Source of the DNA: Marinibaculum sp040216765
GTDB lineage: Bacteria; Pseudomonadota; Alphaproteobacteria; Ferrovibrionales; Ferrovibrionaceae
Length of the DNA: 64,000 nt
Direction of reading: 5' to 3'
Assembly (NCBI GenBank): GCA_040216765.1
Contig: JAVJON010000033.1
Span: 12,202 to 76,201 of the forward strand
The translations under genes and the position numbers were made by a program. Below the pieces are notes generated by a model. That model saw nothing but the letters and a program-made list of their open reading frames with translations. It was not told the origin of the DNA and did not search any database. This document shows, in pieces, positions 42,998-50,804 of this stretch. The first letter of the stretch is position 1; each line of letters begins with the position of its first letter.

Positions 42998-43750
42998 TCA
43001 GGCAGGATCGAGAACGAAGTTCTTCTCCAGGACCCGGATGCCCTCCGCGGTGCCCAGTGCATGGATCAGGGGCGGGCGGACCCCTTCGACGCAATCCTCG
43101 TCGACATAGACGCCACCCTCGAAATAGGCCTGCGTGACATGCTCCGCAAAGCCATCCGCCCGGATCCGGAAATGCACATGCGCAGGCCGCCAGGGGTGAC
43201 GCCCCATCAGCTCCAGCAGCTTGCCGGTCGGCCCGTCATGCGGAATCGTGTAGGGGGCCGGCACCGAGGTGCGCACGGAATAGGCGCCATCCGCGCCGAT
43301 CTTCAGGCGGCCGCGGTAATAGGCCAGATCGTCCATATAGTCGCAGAATCCGCTGTAATTGCCGTCGGGATCGGCGTGCCAGATGTGCAGCTCGGCACCC
43401 TCGATCGGCCTGCCGGCCAGGTCGGTGACCGTGCCGCGCACGATCATCGGCTCGCCCTGCCCCTCAAGCACCTTGAGGGAGTCCCGGACCAGCGGGGTCT
43501 CTTCCTTGAAGTACGGCCCCTCGAGCGCGGTGGTCGACCCCTTGCGGCGCTTCATCTCGATATCGTGGATCGTCGCGTTGAACCACAGGTCGCAGGACAG
43601 CGGAATCTCGAACGGCGCCGCCCCTGCATAGCCCATCAGGAAGCCGACGGCGTTGCGATATTCCTCGAACGTCACGTCATGCCTGTCCATCACGCCGCGC
43701 ACCGCCGTCACGATGTCGTAGACGATCTCATCGACCCGGTTGTGGCTCAT
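42998..43750 (-). CDS. Intradiol ring-cleavage dioxygenase (catechol/chlorocatechol 1,2-dioxygenase type)
   Basis: 250 aa non-heme Fe(III) enzyme that opens catechols to muconates. Iron ligands are Tyr132 (GNYSGF), Tyr167 (PAPYTIP), His191 and His193 (RPAHVHF). The short length, the GSTTALEGPYF and YYRGRLKIGADG segments and the N-terminal helical part resemble the chlorocatechol 1,2-dioxygenases (ClcA/TfdC) I remember more than the ~310-aa CatA enzymes. It is the first gene of the leftward operon with the flavin-reductase-like protein and the cycloisomerase, and is divergent from a LysR gene over a clear operator. Confidence 0.9.
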   Translation of the reverse strand: MSHNRVDEIVYDIVTAVRGVMDRHDVTFEEYRNAVGFLMGYAGAAPFEIPLSCDLWFNATIHDIEMKRRKGSTTALEGPYFKEETPLVRDSLKVLEGQGEPMIVRGTVTDLAGRPIEGAELHIWHADPDGNYSGFCDYMDDLAYYRGRLKIGADGAYSVRTSVPAPYTIPHDGPTGKLLELMGRHPWRPAHVHFRIRADGFAEHVTQAYFEGGVYVDEDCVEGVRPPLIHALGTAEGIRVLEKNFVLDPA

Positions 43751-43829
43751 CCCGCTCCCCCTCTGGCGTCCGGCGCCCGATTATCGGCACCTGTTGTTGG
43801 CGTCGCTCCCTTATGACCGCGCCAGCCTC

Positions 43830-43844
43830 ATACCGGAAATGTGA
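43830..43844. promoter_or_regulatory. Degenerate second LysR half-operator (ATAC-N7-GTGA)
   Basis: ATAC (43830-43833) and GTGA (43841-43844) are separated by seven bases, one imperfect copy of the ATAC-N7-GTAT box. It lies 31 bp from the perfect box at 43861-43875, about three helical turns, as expected for a LysR tetramer contacting two sites. Confidence 0.4.
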
Positions 43845-43856
43845 AGTGGAGCGGCA

Positions 43857-43879
43857 ATTGATACTCCAAGAGTATCAAT
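43857..43879. promoter_or_regulatory. LysR operator, perfect ATAC-N7-GTAT palindrome
   Basis: Ten-base arms ATTGATACTC (43857-43866) and GAGTATCAAT (43870-43879) flank CAA. Within them ATAC-N7-GTAT (43861-43875) is exactly the recognition box known for BenM/CatM and fits the LysR T-N11-A rule. It lies in the divergent region between the dioxygenase operon and the LysR gene at 43973. Confidence 0.8.
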
Positions 43880-43972
43880 CAGGAACCGAACCGCTGTTGG
43901 ACAGGCCCGATGCCCGACCGCTATGGACAAGGGTAGCGGTGCTTCGGCCTGGGTATCGAAGGGATGCGAAAC

Positions 43973-44890
43973 ATGGAGATCCGGCGGCTCAGATACTTTC
44001 TGGCGGTGGCAGAGGAGCTGCACTTCGGGCGCGCCGCGGCGCGACTGGACATCGCCCAGCCGCCCCTGTCGCGCCAGGTCGCGCTGCTGGAGAGCGAGAT
44101 CGGCGCAGAGCTGTTCGACCGCAGCAGGAGCCAGATCCGGTTGACCCAGGCCGGATCGGTCCTGCGCGAGCATGCGCAGCGATTGCTTGAGCAGCTGGAC
44201 GAGGCGATCGAGCAGACCCGCTCGATCGGCAGCGGGCGCGCCGGCCGGCTGCGGGTCGGCTTCTCCGATTGCGCCTCGTTCGGGCCGTTGCCGGAACTGA
44301 CCCACGCCTATCGCACGCGGTTTCCCGACGTCGACCTCGTGCTTACGCCCTATGGCGCCACGACCCTGGCGCGCGCCCTGATCCGCGGCGAGATCGATCT
44401 GGCGGTCAGCCGCCAGTCCCTGGCCGACGAGGCCTTTCGCGTCGAACATCTCTGCCTGGAGCCGCTGGTCGCGGCCATGCCCTGCCGCTTTGCAGGCGAA
44501 GGCCGGCAGCTGGCCTCCCTGTCCCTGCTCTCGGACTGGCCGCTGATCGTTTACCTCAACCCCGGCGCCGGGCAGGAGAACGACCCGATCCTGGCCCTGT
44601 GCCGATCGGAGGGTTTCGACCCGGTGCAGTGCATCGGCGCCCCCGACATGCGCGCCGCACTGGGCCTGGTCGCCATGGGTGCCGGCGTCACCCTGGTGCC
44701 TTCCTCGGCCGGGGCAGCCTGCCTGCCGCAGGTCGTTCTCCGCCCCTATGCCGGCCGGAACCCGCAGGTCGCGCTGTCGGTGGGCGTGCGGCGCGACAAT
44801 TGCGCGCCGCAGGTCCGGCAGTTCCTGGAGCTCTGCCGGCGCGAAGCCCGCAGCGAGCCGGCCCGGCCTGCCATGGCGCTGCTTGCCTGA
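43973..44890 (+). CDS. LysR family activator of the catechol operon (CatR/BenM-like)
   Basis: 305 aa. The N-terminal helix-turn-helix is RRLRYFLAVAEELHFGRAAARLDIAQPPLSRQV, then a linker helix and effector domain (GRLRVGFSDCASFGPLPELT, the hinge ALIRGEIDLAVSR). The opening RRLRYFLAVAEELHF is characteristic of the CatR/CatM/BenM/ClcR subgroup, which responds to muconates. ATG at 43973 has GAAGGG nine bases upstream; the ATG at 43964 abuts that site and is less likely. Divergence over the operator at 43857-43879 makes it the likely activator of the dioxygenase operon. Confidence 0.9.
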   Translation: MEIRRLRYFLAVAEELHFGRAAARLDIAQPPLSRQVALLESEIGAELFDRSRSQIRLTQAGSVLREHAQRLLEQLDEAIEQTRSIGSGRAGRLRVGFSDCASFGPLPELTHAYRTRFPDVDLVLTPYGATTLARALIRGEIDLAVSRQSLADEAFRVEHLCLEPLVAAMPCRFAGEGRQLASLSLLSDWPLIVYLNPGAGQENDPILALCRSEGFDPVQCIGAPDMRAALGLVAMGAGVTLVPSSAGAACLPQVVLRPYAGRNPQVALSVGVRRDNCAPQVRQFLELCRREARSEPARPAMALLA

Positions 44891-44899
44891 GCGGCGCCG

Positions 44900-45676
44900 T
44901 CAACCGTTCAGGTTGGCATTCAGGGCGCCGATGACCGGTAGCTCGGCAAAGCCGAGGCGCCCCGAGATCCGGTGGGCGGCGTCGCGCGTGATCGCGCGGA
45001 ACGCGCGCGGCTGGTCGGCGAAGCGGCTGCGCGGGATCGAGAGGCTGAGGACCGCGACCCGGCGCGCGGCGTGATCGCCGATCCATGCGGCACAGCAGCT
45101 GATGTTCCTGTCGTACCCGCCATCGTCGGCGACATCGCCGGCGTCTTTCAGCGCCAGTATCCGGTCCTGGAACCCGTCTGCATCGGCAATGCCGCCGGGC
45201 CGCCCGGCACGCAGCGCGATATAGTCGCGCAGCGCCGCCTCGTTCAATGTGGAGAGGTGCAGCCAGCCCGGCGCGCAGGCGTGCAGCGGCACCTGCCCGC
45301 TGAGGAAGGTCGAGGCCACGCGGACCGCCCGCGTCCCTTCGCGCTGGCTGACGATCAGCAGGGCATCGTGGTCATGCTGGGTGAGGTGCAGGGTCTCGCC
45401 ATATTCCTCGCGCATGGCATTGAGGACCGGCCGCGCCGCCTCGACCAGCGGCGAGGATTCCTCCAGCACCCGGTTCAGCGACGCCACGAGCGGCCCCAGC
45501 CGGTATTGCCCGGCGGAGACTTTCGAGAGCAGGCCGATCCCGGCCAGCCCCGCCACCAGGTCATGCGCGCCCGACACCGAGTAGCCGAGCTCGCGGGCCA
45601 GCTCCGACACCCGCCGCTCCGGGCGCTCCGCCGAGAAGCAGCGCAGGACCGCGCCGATCTTCCTGATCGTCTTCAT
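44900..45676 (-). CDS. IclR family transcriptional regulator
   Basis: 258 aa. The N-terminal winged helix is TIRKIGAVLRCFSAERPERRVSELARELGYSVSGAHDLV, and the C-terminal IclR effector domain carries GETLHLTQHDHDALLIV, VPLHACAPGWLHLSTL and ISCCAAWIGDHAARRVAVLSLSIP. GGGGGG precedes ATG at 45676. It is divergent from the HpaB-type monooxygenase operon and is the likely regulator of it. IclR proteins commonly control aromatic pathways in response to the aromatic substrate. Confidence 0.9.
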   Translation of the reverse strand: MKTIRKIGAVLRCFSAERPERRVSELARELGYSVSGAHDLVAGLAGIGLLSKVSAGQYRLGPLVASLNRVLEESSPLVEAARPVLNAMREEYGETLHLTQHDHDALLIVSQREGTRAVRVASTFLSGQVPLHACAPGWLHLSTLNEAALRDYIALRAGRPGGIADADGFQDRILALKDAGDVADDGGYDRNISCCAAWIGDHAARRVAVLSLSIPRSRFADQPRAFRAITRDAAHRISGRLGFAELPVIGALNANLNG

Positions 45677-45700
45677 CCGCACCCCCCTTGCGTATGATTT

Positions 45701-45740
45701 TCCGGTAATACCGGAGAATCGCCCGGTATGATGACATACC
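45701..45740. promoter_or_regulatory. Two palindromes between the IclR gene and the monooxygenase operon
   Basis: TCCGGTA-A-TACCGGA (45701-45715) is a perfect 15-bp palindrome. GGTATG-ATGA-CATACC (45725-45740) is a second one with six-base arms. Both share the GGTAT element. They sit in the 150-bp divergent region and are good candidates for IclR binding sites. Confidence 0.55.
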
Positions 45741-45826
45741 TTCCGACATCGCCGCTCTGCTGACAAAGTGCCCTGGATTTCAGGTCTGCTCAACGCAGCG
45801 GGCACTTCCAGGGAGGAAACAATCCA

Positions 45827-47380
45827 ATGAATGTCGGCAAGGGAAAGGTCGCGGCGCCCTATACCGGGGCGGAGTTCCTCGACAGCCTGCAGGACGGGCG
45901 CGAGATCTACATCCACGGCGAGCGGGTGAAGGACATCACGAAGCACCCCGCCTTTCGCAACTCGGCGCGGATGGTGGCGCGCTGGTACGACCGGCTGCAT
46001 GAGAAGAAGGACGCGATCGGCGTCCCGACGGATACTGGCTCGGGCGGCTGGACCCATCCGTTCTTCAAGGGCTCGAAGACCGCCGAGGACCTGGTCCGCA
46101 GCCGCGACGCCATCGCCGAGACGCAGCGCGTGTCGCATGGCTGGATGGGGCGTTCGCCGGACTACAAGGCCTCGTTCCTCGGCACCCTGGGCGCGAATGC
46201 CGGCTTCTATGGCGAATATGCCGAGAATGCCCGGCGCTGGTACGCCCGCAGCCAGGAGCGGCTCGACTACTGGAACCACGCGATCGTCCACCCGCCCGTC
46301 GACCGCCATCTGCCGATCGAGGAAACCGGCGACGTCTACATGCAGGTGGAGAAGGAGACCGATGCCGGGCTGATCGTCTCCGGCGCGAAGGTCGTCGCCA
46401 CCGGCTCCGCACTGACCCACTACAACTTCATCGCCCATTACGGGCTGCCGGTGAAGGACACCAAGTTCGCCCTGGTCTTCACCGCGCCGATGGGCGCCGA
46501 CGGGGTGAAGCTGATCTCGCGCGCGAGCTACGAGCTGAACGCGGCCGTGATGGGCACGCCGTTCGATTTCCCGCTGTCGTCGCGCATGGACGAGAACGAT
46601 TCGATCCTGGTGTTCGACAAGGTGCTGGTGCCTTACGAGAACGTCTTCATCTACGGCGATATCGAGAAGGTGAACATGTTCTTCCCCGCCTCGGGCTTCG
46701 TGCCGCGCTTCACGCTGCACGGCACGACGCGGCTGGCGGTGAAGCTGGACTTCATCACCGGGCTGTTCGCGCGTGCACTGGAGGCCACCGGCACCAGCGC
46801 CTTCCGCGGGCCGCAGACCGCGGTGGGCGAGGTGATTGCCTGGCGCAACCTGTTCTGGGGCCTGTCGGACGCCATGGTGAAAAGCCCCGTGCCCTGGCCG
46901 GGCACCGATGGCTACAACCTGCCCAATATCGGCTACGGCAATGCCTATCGCGTGCTGGGCCCGATGGCCTATTCCCGGATCAAGGAGCTGATCGAGCGCC
47001 ATGTGGCCAGCGGCCTGATCTACCTTCCCAGTTCATCCCTGGAATTCGAGAACGAGGCGGTGCGCCCCTATCTCGACCGCTTCGTGCGCGGCTCGAACGG
47101 CATGCAGGCGATCGACCGGGTGAAGCTGCTGAAGCTGCTGTGGGATGCGATGGGCTCTGAGTTCGGCGGCCGGCACGAGCTTTACGAGACCAACTACGCG
47201 GGGAACTACGAAAACATCCGCATCGAGACCATGCTGACGGCCCAGGCCAACGGCGAGATGGAGATGATGCAGCAGCTGGTGACCGACTACATGGCCGAGT
47301 ACGACCTGGACGGCTGGACCGCGCCCGACATGGTCAATCCCTGGGACGTCAACCGGCTGCGCCAGGGCTTCCAGCCCTGA
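45827..47380 (+). CDS. FADH2-dependent monooxygenase, HpaB family
   Basis: 517 aa large component of a two-component phenolic hydroxylase (4-hydroxyphenylacetate 3-hydroxylase family). N-terminal TGAEFLDSLQDGREIYIHGERVKDI, the NHAIVHPPVDR segment, VSGAKVVATGSALTHYNFIAHYG and the C-terminal helical domain with YNLPNIGYGNAYRVLGPMAY are family hallmarks. It uses reduced FAD supplied by a separate reductase. GGAGG precedes the ATG. The substrate (phenol, hydroxyphenylacetate, halophenol and so on) is not predictable. The downstream genes give FAD and its reductase. Confidence 0.9.
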   Translation: MNVGKGKVAAPYTGAEFLDSLQDGREIYIHGERVKDITKHPAFRNSARMVARWYDRLHEKKDAIGVPTDTGSGGWTHPFFKGSKTAEDLVRSRDAIAETQRVSHGWMGRSPDYKASFLGTLGANAGFYGEYAENARRWYARSQERLDYWNHAIVHPPVDRHLPIEETGDVYMQVEKETDAGLIVSGAKVVATGSALTHYNFIAHYGLPVKDTKFALVFTAPMGADGVKLISRASYELNAAVMGTPFDFPLSSRMDENDSILVFDKVLVPYENVFIYGDIEKVNMFFPASGFVPRFTLHGTTRLAVKLDFITGLFARALEATGTSAFRGPQTAVGEVIAWRNLFWGLSDAMVKSPVPWPGTDGYNLPNIGYGNAYRVLGPMAYSRIKELIERHVASGLIYLPSSSLEFENEAVRPYLDRFVRGSNGMQAIDRVKLLKLLWDAMGSEFGGRHELYETNYAGNYENIRIETMLTAQANGEMEMMQQLVTDYMAEYDLDGWTAPDMVNPWDVNRLRQGFQP

Positions 47381-47409
47381 TCGACGGCCCGGCGAACGGC
47401 GGCGCGGGC

Positions 47410-48024
47410 ATGTTTCCCGACGACCGGGACGGAGGGGTCCGGATCGCCTGCGAGGGCGATCTGGACCTGCCGGCCAGCGTGGTGACGATCGGGGCGTTCG
47501 ACGGCGTGCATCGCGGCCACCAGGCGCTGATCTCCGCTGCCATCCGCAGCGCCAGGGCGTTGCGCCTGCCGGCCGTCGTCTGGACCTTCGACCCCCTGCC
47601 CAAAGTGCTGTTCGCCAAGGCCAGGCCGCTGACCCCGCGCGGCGAAAGGCTCGCCCGGATTGCCGCGCTCGGCCCGGACTGGATCATCGTATCGCGGTTC
47701 ACCCCGTCCTATGCCGCGCGCAGCGCCGAGCGCTTCCTGGCCAGCCTGGCCGGCATCGCGCCGCAACAGGTCCATGTCGGCGGGGATTTCCGCTTCGGCG
47801 CGGGCCAGTCGGGGGACATCGCCTTGCTCAGGACCGCCTTCCCTGTCGTCGTGCATGGCCCGGTTCGCTGCGGCGCGGGACAGGTCGTGTCGTCCAGCCG
47901 AATCAGGTCGCTGCGCGATGCCGGCGACGAACCCGCCGCGGCGGCGCTTCTGGATGCGCCTGCCGGTGCCTTCCTGGCCGGGCTGATGATGCTCACGGCG
48001 AATCCGGGGTGCGGCGATGGCTGA
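47410..48024 (+). CDS. FAD synthetase (FMN adenylyltransferase) domain protein, no riboflavin kinase
   Basis: 204 aa. It matches the N-terminal half of RibF: TIGAFDGVHRGHQAL with HRGH at residues 34-37, VWTFDPLPKVLF, GGDFRFGAGQSGD and the C-terminal VSSSRIRSLRDAGD. The riboflavin kinase domain (about 120 residues in bifunctional RibF) is missing, so only FMN to FAD conversion is expected. It lies between the FAD-dependent monooxygenase and its flavin reductase, overlapping the latter by 8 bp. A dedicated FAD supply for the monooxygenase is the natural reading. Confidence 0.85.
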   Translation: MFPDDRDGGVRIACEGDLDLPASVVTIGAFDGVHRGHQALISAAIRSARALRLPAVVWTFDPLPKVLFAKARPLTPRGERLARIAALGPDWIIVSRFTPSYAARSAERFLASLAGIAPQQVHVGGDFRFGAGQSGDIALLRTAFPVVVHGPVRCGAGQVVSSSRIRSLRDAGDEPAAAALLDAPAGAFLAGLMMLTANPGCGDG

Positions 48025-48502
48025 CCTCACGCGGGAAAGGTTGCGCGACGCCTTCGGCGGCTTTGCCACCGGGGTGGCGGTGATCACCGCCGCCACCGGG
48101 CAGGGCGATCACGGCATGACCGCCAACGCCTTCATGTCGGTCTCGCTGGACCCGCCGCTGGTCTCGATCTCGCTGTCGCTGCGCTGCCGGATGCTGGGCT
48201 ATGTCCGGCAGTCGGGCCGCTACGTGGTGAATGTCCTGCGCCACGACATGGAGCCCCTGGCCAGGCATTTTGCCGGGCAGGGCGATCCGGCCCTGGCGAT
48301 CCGCCTTGCCCGGACGCAGGACCGTCCCGTGATTGCCGGCGCGGTGGCGCAGTTCTTTGCGGATGTGCAATCGGAGATCCTGGCGGGCGACCACGCCATC
48401 GTGATCGGCCGGGTCACCGATCTCCGGCGGGATGCCGAAGCACGGCCCCTGCTGTTCTGCGGCGGCAAGTTCGGGCAGATGGCGCCGGCCGCCGAGGGAT
48501 GA
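48017..48502 (+). CDS. Flavin reductase (small component, HpaC-like)
   Basis: 161 aa NAD(P)H:flavin oxidoreductase. Landmarks are LRDAFGGFATGVAVITA, GMTANAFMSVSLDPPLVSISL, GRYVVNVLRHDMEPLARHF, DHAIVIGRVTDL and RPLLFCGGKFG. It would reduce FAD for the HpaB-type oxygenase encoded two genes upstream. It overlaps the FAD synthetase gene by 8 bp and ends the operon; a structured repeat follows at 48561. Confidence 0.92.
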   Translation: MADLTRERLRDAFGGFATGVAVITAATGQGDHGMTANAFMSVSLDPPLVSISLSLRCRMLGYVRQSGRYVVNVLRHDMEPLARHFAGQGDPALAIRLARTQDRPVIAGAVAQFFADVQSEILAGDHAIVIGRVTDLRRDAEARPLLFCGGKFGQMAPAAEG

Positions 48503-48560
48503 GAGCCTGACAATGAATGCGCGATGCGCAGACCCCGAAAGCTGCGGCCCTAGGCCCATC

Positions 48561-48662
48561 TCGTCACCCGCGGGCTTGTCCCGCGGGTCCATGGTGCCAC
48601 CAACCTCAATAGATTGAGACCGGCATCGACATGGACCACCGGGTCAAGCCCGGTGGTGACGA
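48561..48662. repeat. Four-hairpin structured repeat, copy C
   Basis: The outer stem is TCGTCA (48561-48566) with TGACGA (48657-48662). Hairpin 1 is ACCCGCGGG, loop CTTGT, CCCGCGGGT (48566-48588). A middle stem TCCATG (48588-48593) pairs with CATGGA (48630-48635) and encloses CTCAAT/ATTGAG. Hairpin 2 is CCACCGGG, loop TCAAG, CCCGGTGG (48636-48656). The topology is the same as copy B with different stem sequences. The rest of the 232-bp gap to 48734 shows no gene. Confidence 0.85.
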
Positions 48663-48734
48663 TGCAAGCGGGCGTTCGGTAAGACGGTCGATTGATTCAC
48701 AAGCTCTGAGGCCGGGTGTCAGCGACGTCGGGCG

Positions 48735-49097
48735 TCAGCGATCGGGCGCCGCACCGAAGAACCGTCGCGCGGCCGCACGGTGCCGCTCGCGGATGCTGCC
48801 TGCCGCCGCCCGTGTCGCGGCCAGCAGGACCGCGAAATCGTCGGTGAAGCCGATGCCCGGCAGGAAGTCGGGGATCGCGTCGGTCGGCAGCACGAAATAG
48901 GCCAGGGCGCCGAACAGGGTTGCCTTCGCCGCCACCGGTGTGCCCCGGTCGATGGCGCTGTAGAACGCAGCGACGGCGGTTTCAGAGAACGGCACCCGGC
49001 CGGCGGTGCGGCGCAGCTTGCGCCAGAAGCCGTCGCGGACCAGGGCCTCTTCCGCCGCCGGGCCCAGGCCGGTGGACATGCCTGTGGAACTGTTCAT
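48735..49097 (-). CDS. YkvA family protein (DUF1232)
   Basis: 120 aa. The DUF1232 core ATLFGALAYFVLPTDAIPDFLPGIGFTDDFAVL is present, with one short hydrophobic segment. The family is small and membrane-associated, with no established biochemical function. ATG at 49097 (MNSSTGMSTG) is the best start. It lies 65 bp downstream of the pterin dehydratase on the same strand; tandem 14-bp repeats fill that gap. Confidence 0.85.
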   Translation of the reverse strand: MNSSTGMSTGLGPAAEEALVRDGFWRKLRRTAGRVPFSETAVAAFYSAIDRGTPVAAKATLFGALAYFVLPTDAIPDFLPGIGFTDDFAVLLAATRAAAGSIRERHRAAARRFFGAAPDR

Positions 49098-49134
49098 GAC
49101 CGGGAATGTGGGGAGTCCGGCGCTCCGCCGCAAT

Positions 49135-49168
49135 TCAGGCCCCGAAAGTCAGGCCCCGAAATTCAGGC
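49135..49168 (-). repeat. 14-bp tandem repeat covering the phhB stop codon
   Basis: TCAGGCCCCGAAA occurs at 49135-49147 and 49149-49161, and a third partial copy (TCAGGC) begins at 49163, where its TCA is the phhB stop. Read on the minus strand, the gene end GCCTGA is therefore repeated twice more at 14-bp spacing. Confidence 0.75.
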
Positions 49169-49453
49169 GATGGCATCCATGAAGGCCGCCATGTCGATAT
49201 CCTTGTCCGTCACGCCGCCGGCATCGTGGGTCGCCAGGGTCACCTCCACCCGGTTGTAGACGTTGAACCATTCCGGATGGTGATCCATCTTCTCCGCCAG
49301 CAGGGCCACCCGGCTCATGAAGCCGAAGGCGGCGCTGAAGTCGGCGAACCGGAAGGTCTTGCCGATGGCTTCGCGGCCCTCCGTCTCGACCCAGCCGTTC
49401 AGCCCCGCCAGCGCCTGCCGGCGGGCATCCGCGTCCAACTTTGCTGTTGCCAT
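49163..49453 (-). CDS. phhB: 4a-hydroxytetrahydrobiopterin dehydratase
   Basis: 96 aa, full-length pterin-4a-carbinolamine dehydratase. The signature AEKMDHHPEWFNVYNRVEVTLATHD contains the catalytic histidines (HH and a later H in ATHDAGGV). It regenerates pterin cofactors, usually for phenylalanine hydroxylase; no phhA is in the window. It is divergent from the zinc metallopeptidase gene, with 90 bp between. Confidence 0.95.
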   Translation of the reverse strand: MATAKLDADARRQALAGLNGWVETEGREAIGKTFRFADFSAAFGFMSRVALLAEKMDHHPEWFNVYNRVEVTLATHDAGGVTDKDIDMAAFMDAIA

Positions 49454-49543
49454 GATCCAGTCCCTCCATTGCGCCTGTCGCGGCCTGCACTACCGGAACC
49501 CGGCATATCCGATCCGGTTGCCCGGCAGCAGGGCCGGTGTCGC

Positions 49544-49939
49544 ATGTTGAGCAGCCGCGCGGAAGGCCCCGACCGCTTCCTCGCCCTGGCGGAATCCGCC
49601 TTCGCGGAGATCCCGGAGGCACTGCGCCGGCACTGCGCCGGGATCGTCTTCCGGGTCGCCGACTGGCCGGACCGGGCGACCCTGGACGAGATGGGCATCG
49701 ACCATCCGCTGGACCTGCTGGGTCTCTATCACGGGGTCAGCATCGACCAGCAGTCGGTGCTGGATTCGGGCCGCCTGCCGGACATGATCTGGCTCTACCG
49801 CGAGCCGATCCTGGCCTATGTGCAGGAAACGGGCGAGGCCCTGGCCGACGTCGTGCGCAATGTCCTGGTGCACGAGATCGGCCATCATTTCGGCTTCTCC
49901 GACGACGACATGCATGACCTCGAGGACGAGGCCGATTGA
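49544..49939 (+). CDS. Minimal zinc metallopeptidase (zincin-like)
   Basis: 131 aa. The zinc motif HEIGHHFG is at residues 110-117 (His110, Glu111, His114), near the C-terminus, preceded by DVVRNVLVH. This is the small metallopeptidase family (DUF1025-like) found widely in proteobacteria and actinobacteria, and its substrate is unknown. Acidic tail: DDDMHDLEDEAD. ATG at 49544; it converges with the sirtuin gene, 13 bp apart. Confidence 0.88.
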   Translation: MLSSRAEGPDRFLALAESAFAEIPEALRRHCAGIVFRVADWPDRATLDEMGIDHPLDLLGLYHGVSIDQQSVLDSGRLPDMIWLYREPILAYVQETGEALADVVRNVLVHEIGHHFGFSDDDMHDLEDEAD

Positions 49940-49952
49940 CCGCGGATCCCGG

Positions 49953-50663
49953 CTACGGGCTGCCGGCCAGCAGCTCCGCGACGAAGGCCGGCACCAGCTC
50001 CGTCGCCGGGCCCCGGCGCGCCTCGGCGAACAGGCTGGCGCCTTCCGACGGCTCCAGGTTCAGCTCCACGGTATGCGCCCGGCCATGGCGGCGCACCTCA
50101 TCCACGAAGCCGGCCGCCGGGTAGACATTGCCCGAGGTGCCGATCGACACGAACAGGTCGCAGGCCGCCAGCTCCACCCCGATCTTCGCCATGTGGAAGG
50201 GCATCTCCTCGAACCAGACCACATCGGGCCGCATGAAGCCCGCCGCGGCGCAGGCGGGGCAGGCGGTATCGGCGCCGATCGCCGCGCGGCATTCCCCCAC
50301 GGTGCCGCAGCTGTCGCAGCGCACCTTCAGGATCTCGCCATGCATGTGCAGCAGGTTGCGGCTGCCGGCACGCTCGTGCAGGTCGTCGACATTCTGGGTC
50401 ACCACCAGGACCCGGCCCGGATGCGCCCGCTCCAGCTCCGCCAGCGCCAGATGCGCCGCGTTCGGCCGGTAACCCGCCATGCCGGCGCGCAGCCTGTTGT
50501 GGAAGTCGTGCACATGGCCCGGGTCCCGGGCGAACCCGCCCGGGGTGGCGACATCCTCCAGCCGCACCTTCGTCCACAGCCCGTCCGCGTCGCGGAACGT
50601 GTCCAGGCCGCTTTCCTTCGAGATCCCCGCCCCGGTCAGGATGACGATCCGTCGATAGCCCAT
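49953..50663 (-). CDS. Sir2 family NAD-dependent protein deacylase
   Basis: 236 aa bacterial sirtuin. NAD-binding GAGISKESGLDTFRDADGLW, catalytic histidine in LLHMHGE, VTQNVDDLHERAGS, and a four-cysteine zinc site (VRCDSCG ... ACPAC) are present. Where CobB-type class III sirtuins have a YxxR acyl-selectivity motif (FYNxRR), this protein reads DFHNRLR, so the Tyr is replaced by His and the register of the Arg differs. ATG at 50663 follows GGGAGGGGG. It is divergent from a small YHS-like gene. Confidence 0.92.
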   Translation of the reverse strand: MGYRRIVILTGAGISKESGLDTFRDADGLWTKVRLEDVATPGGFARDPGHVHDFHNRLRAGMAGYRPNAAHLALAELERAHPGRVLVVTQNVDDLHERAGSRNLLHMHGEILKVRCDSCGTVGECRAAIGADTACPACAAAGFMRPDVVWFEEMPFHMAKIGVELAACDLFVSIGTSGNVYPAAGFVDEVRRHGRAHTVELNLEPSEGASLFAEARRGPATELVPAFVAELLAGSP

Positions 50664-50804
50664 GCCCCCTCCCGTCCCTCGTCCGATCCGGCGTCGCCCG
50701 ATCTGCCGTCGCACAATCTGCCGGATTGCCCGCGCCCGGCTTTGGCTTCATCCTGGCGCCCTCGCCCGGCCAGCATGGCCGGGCCGCGAGAGGAGAGTGC
50801 CGCC

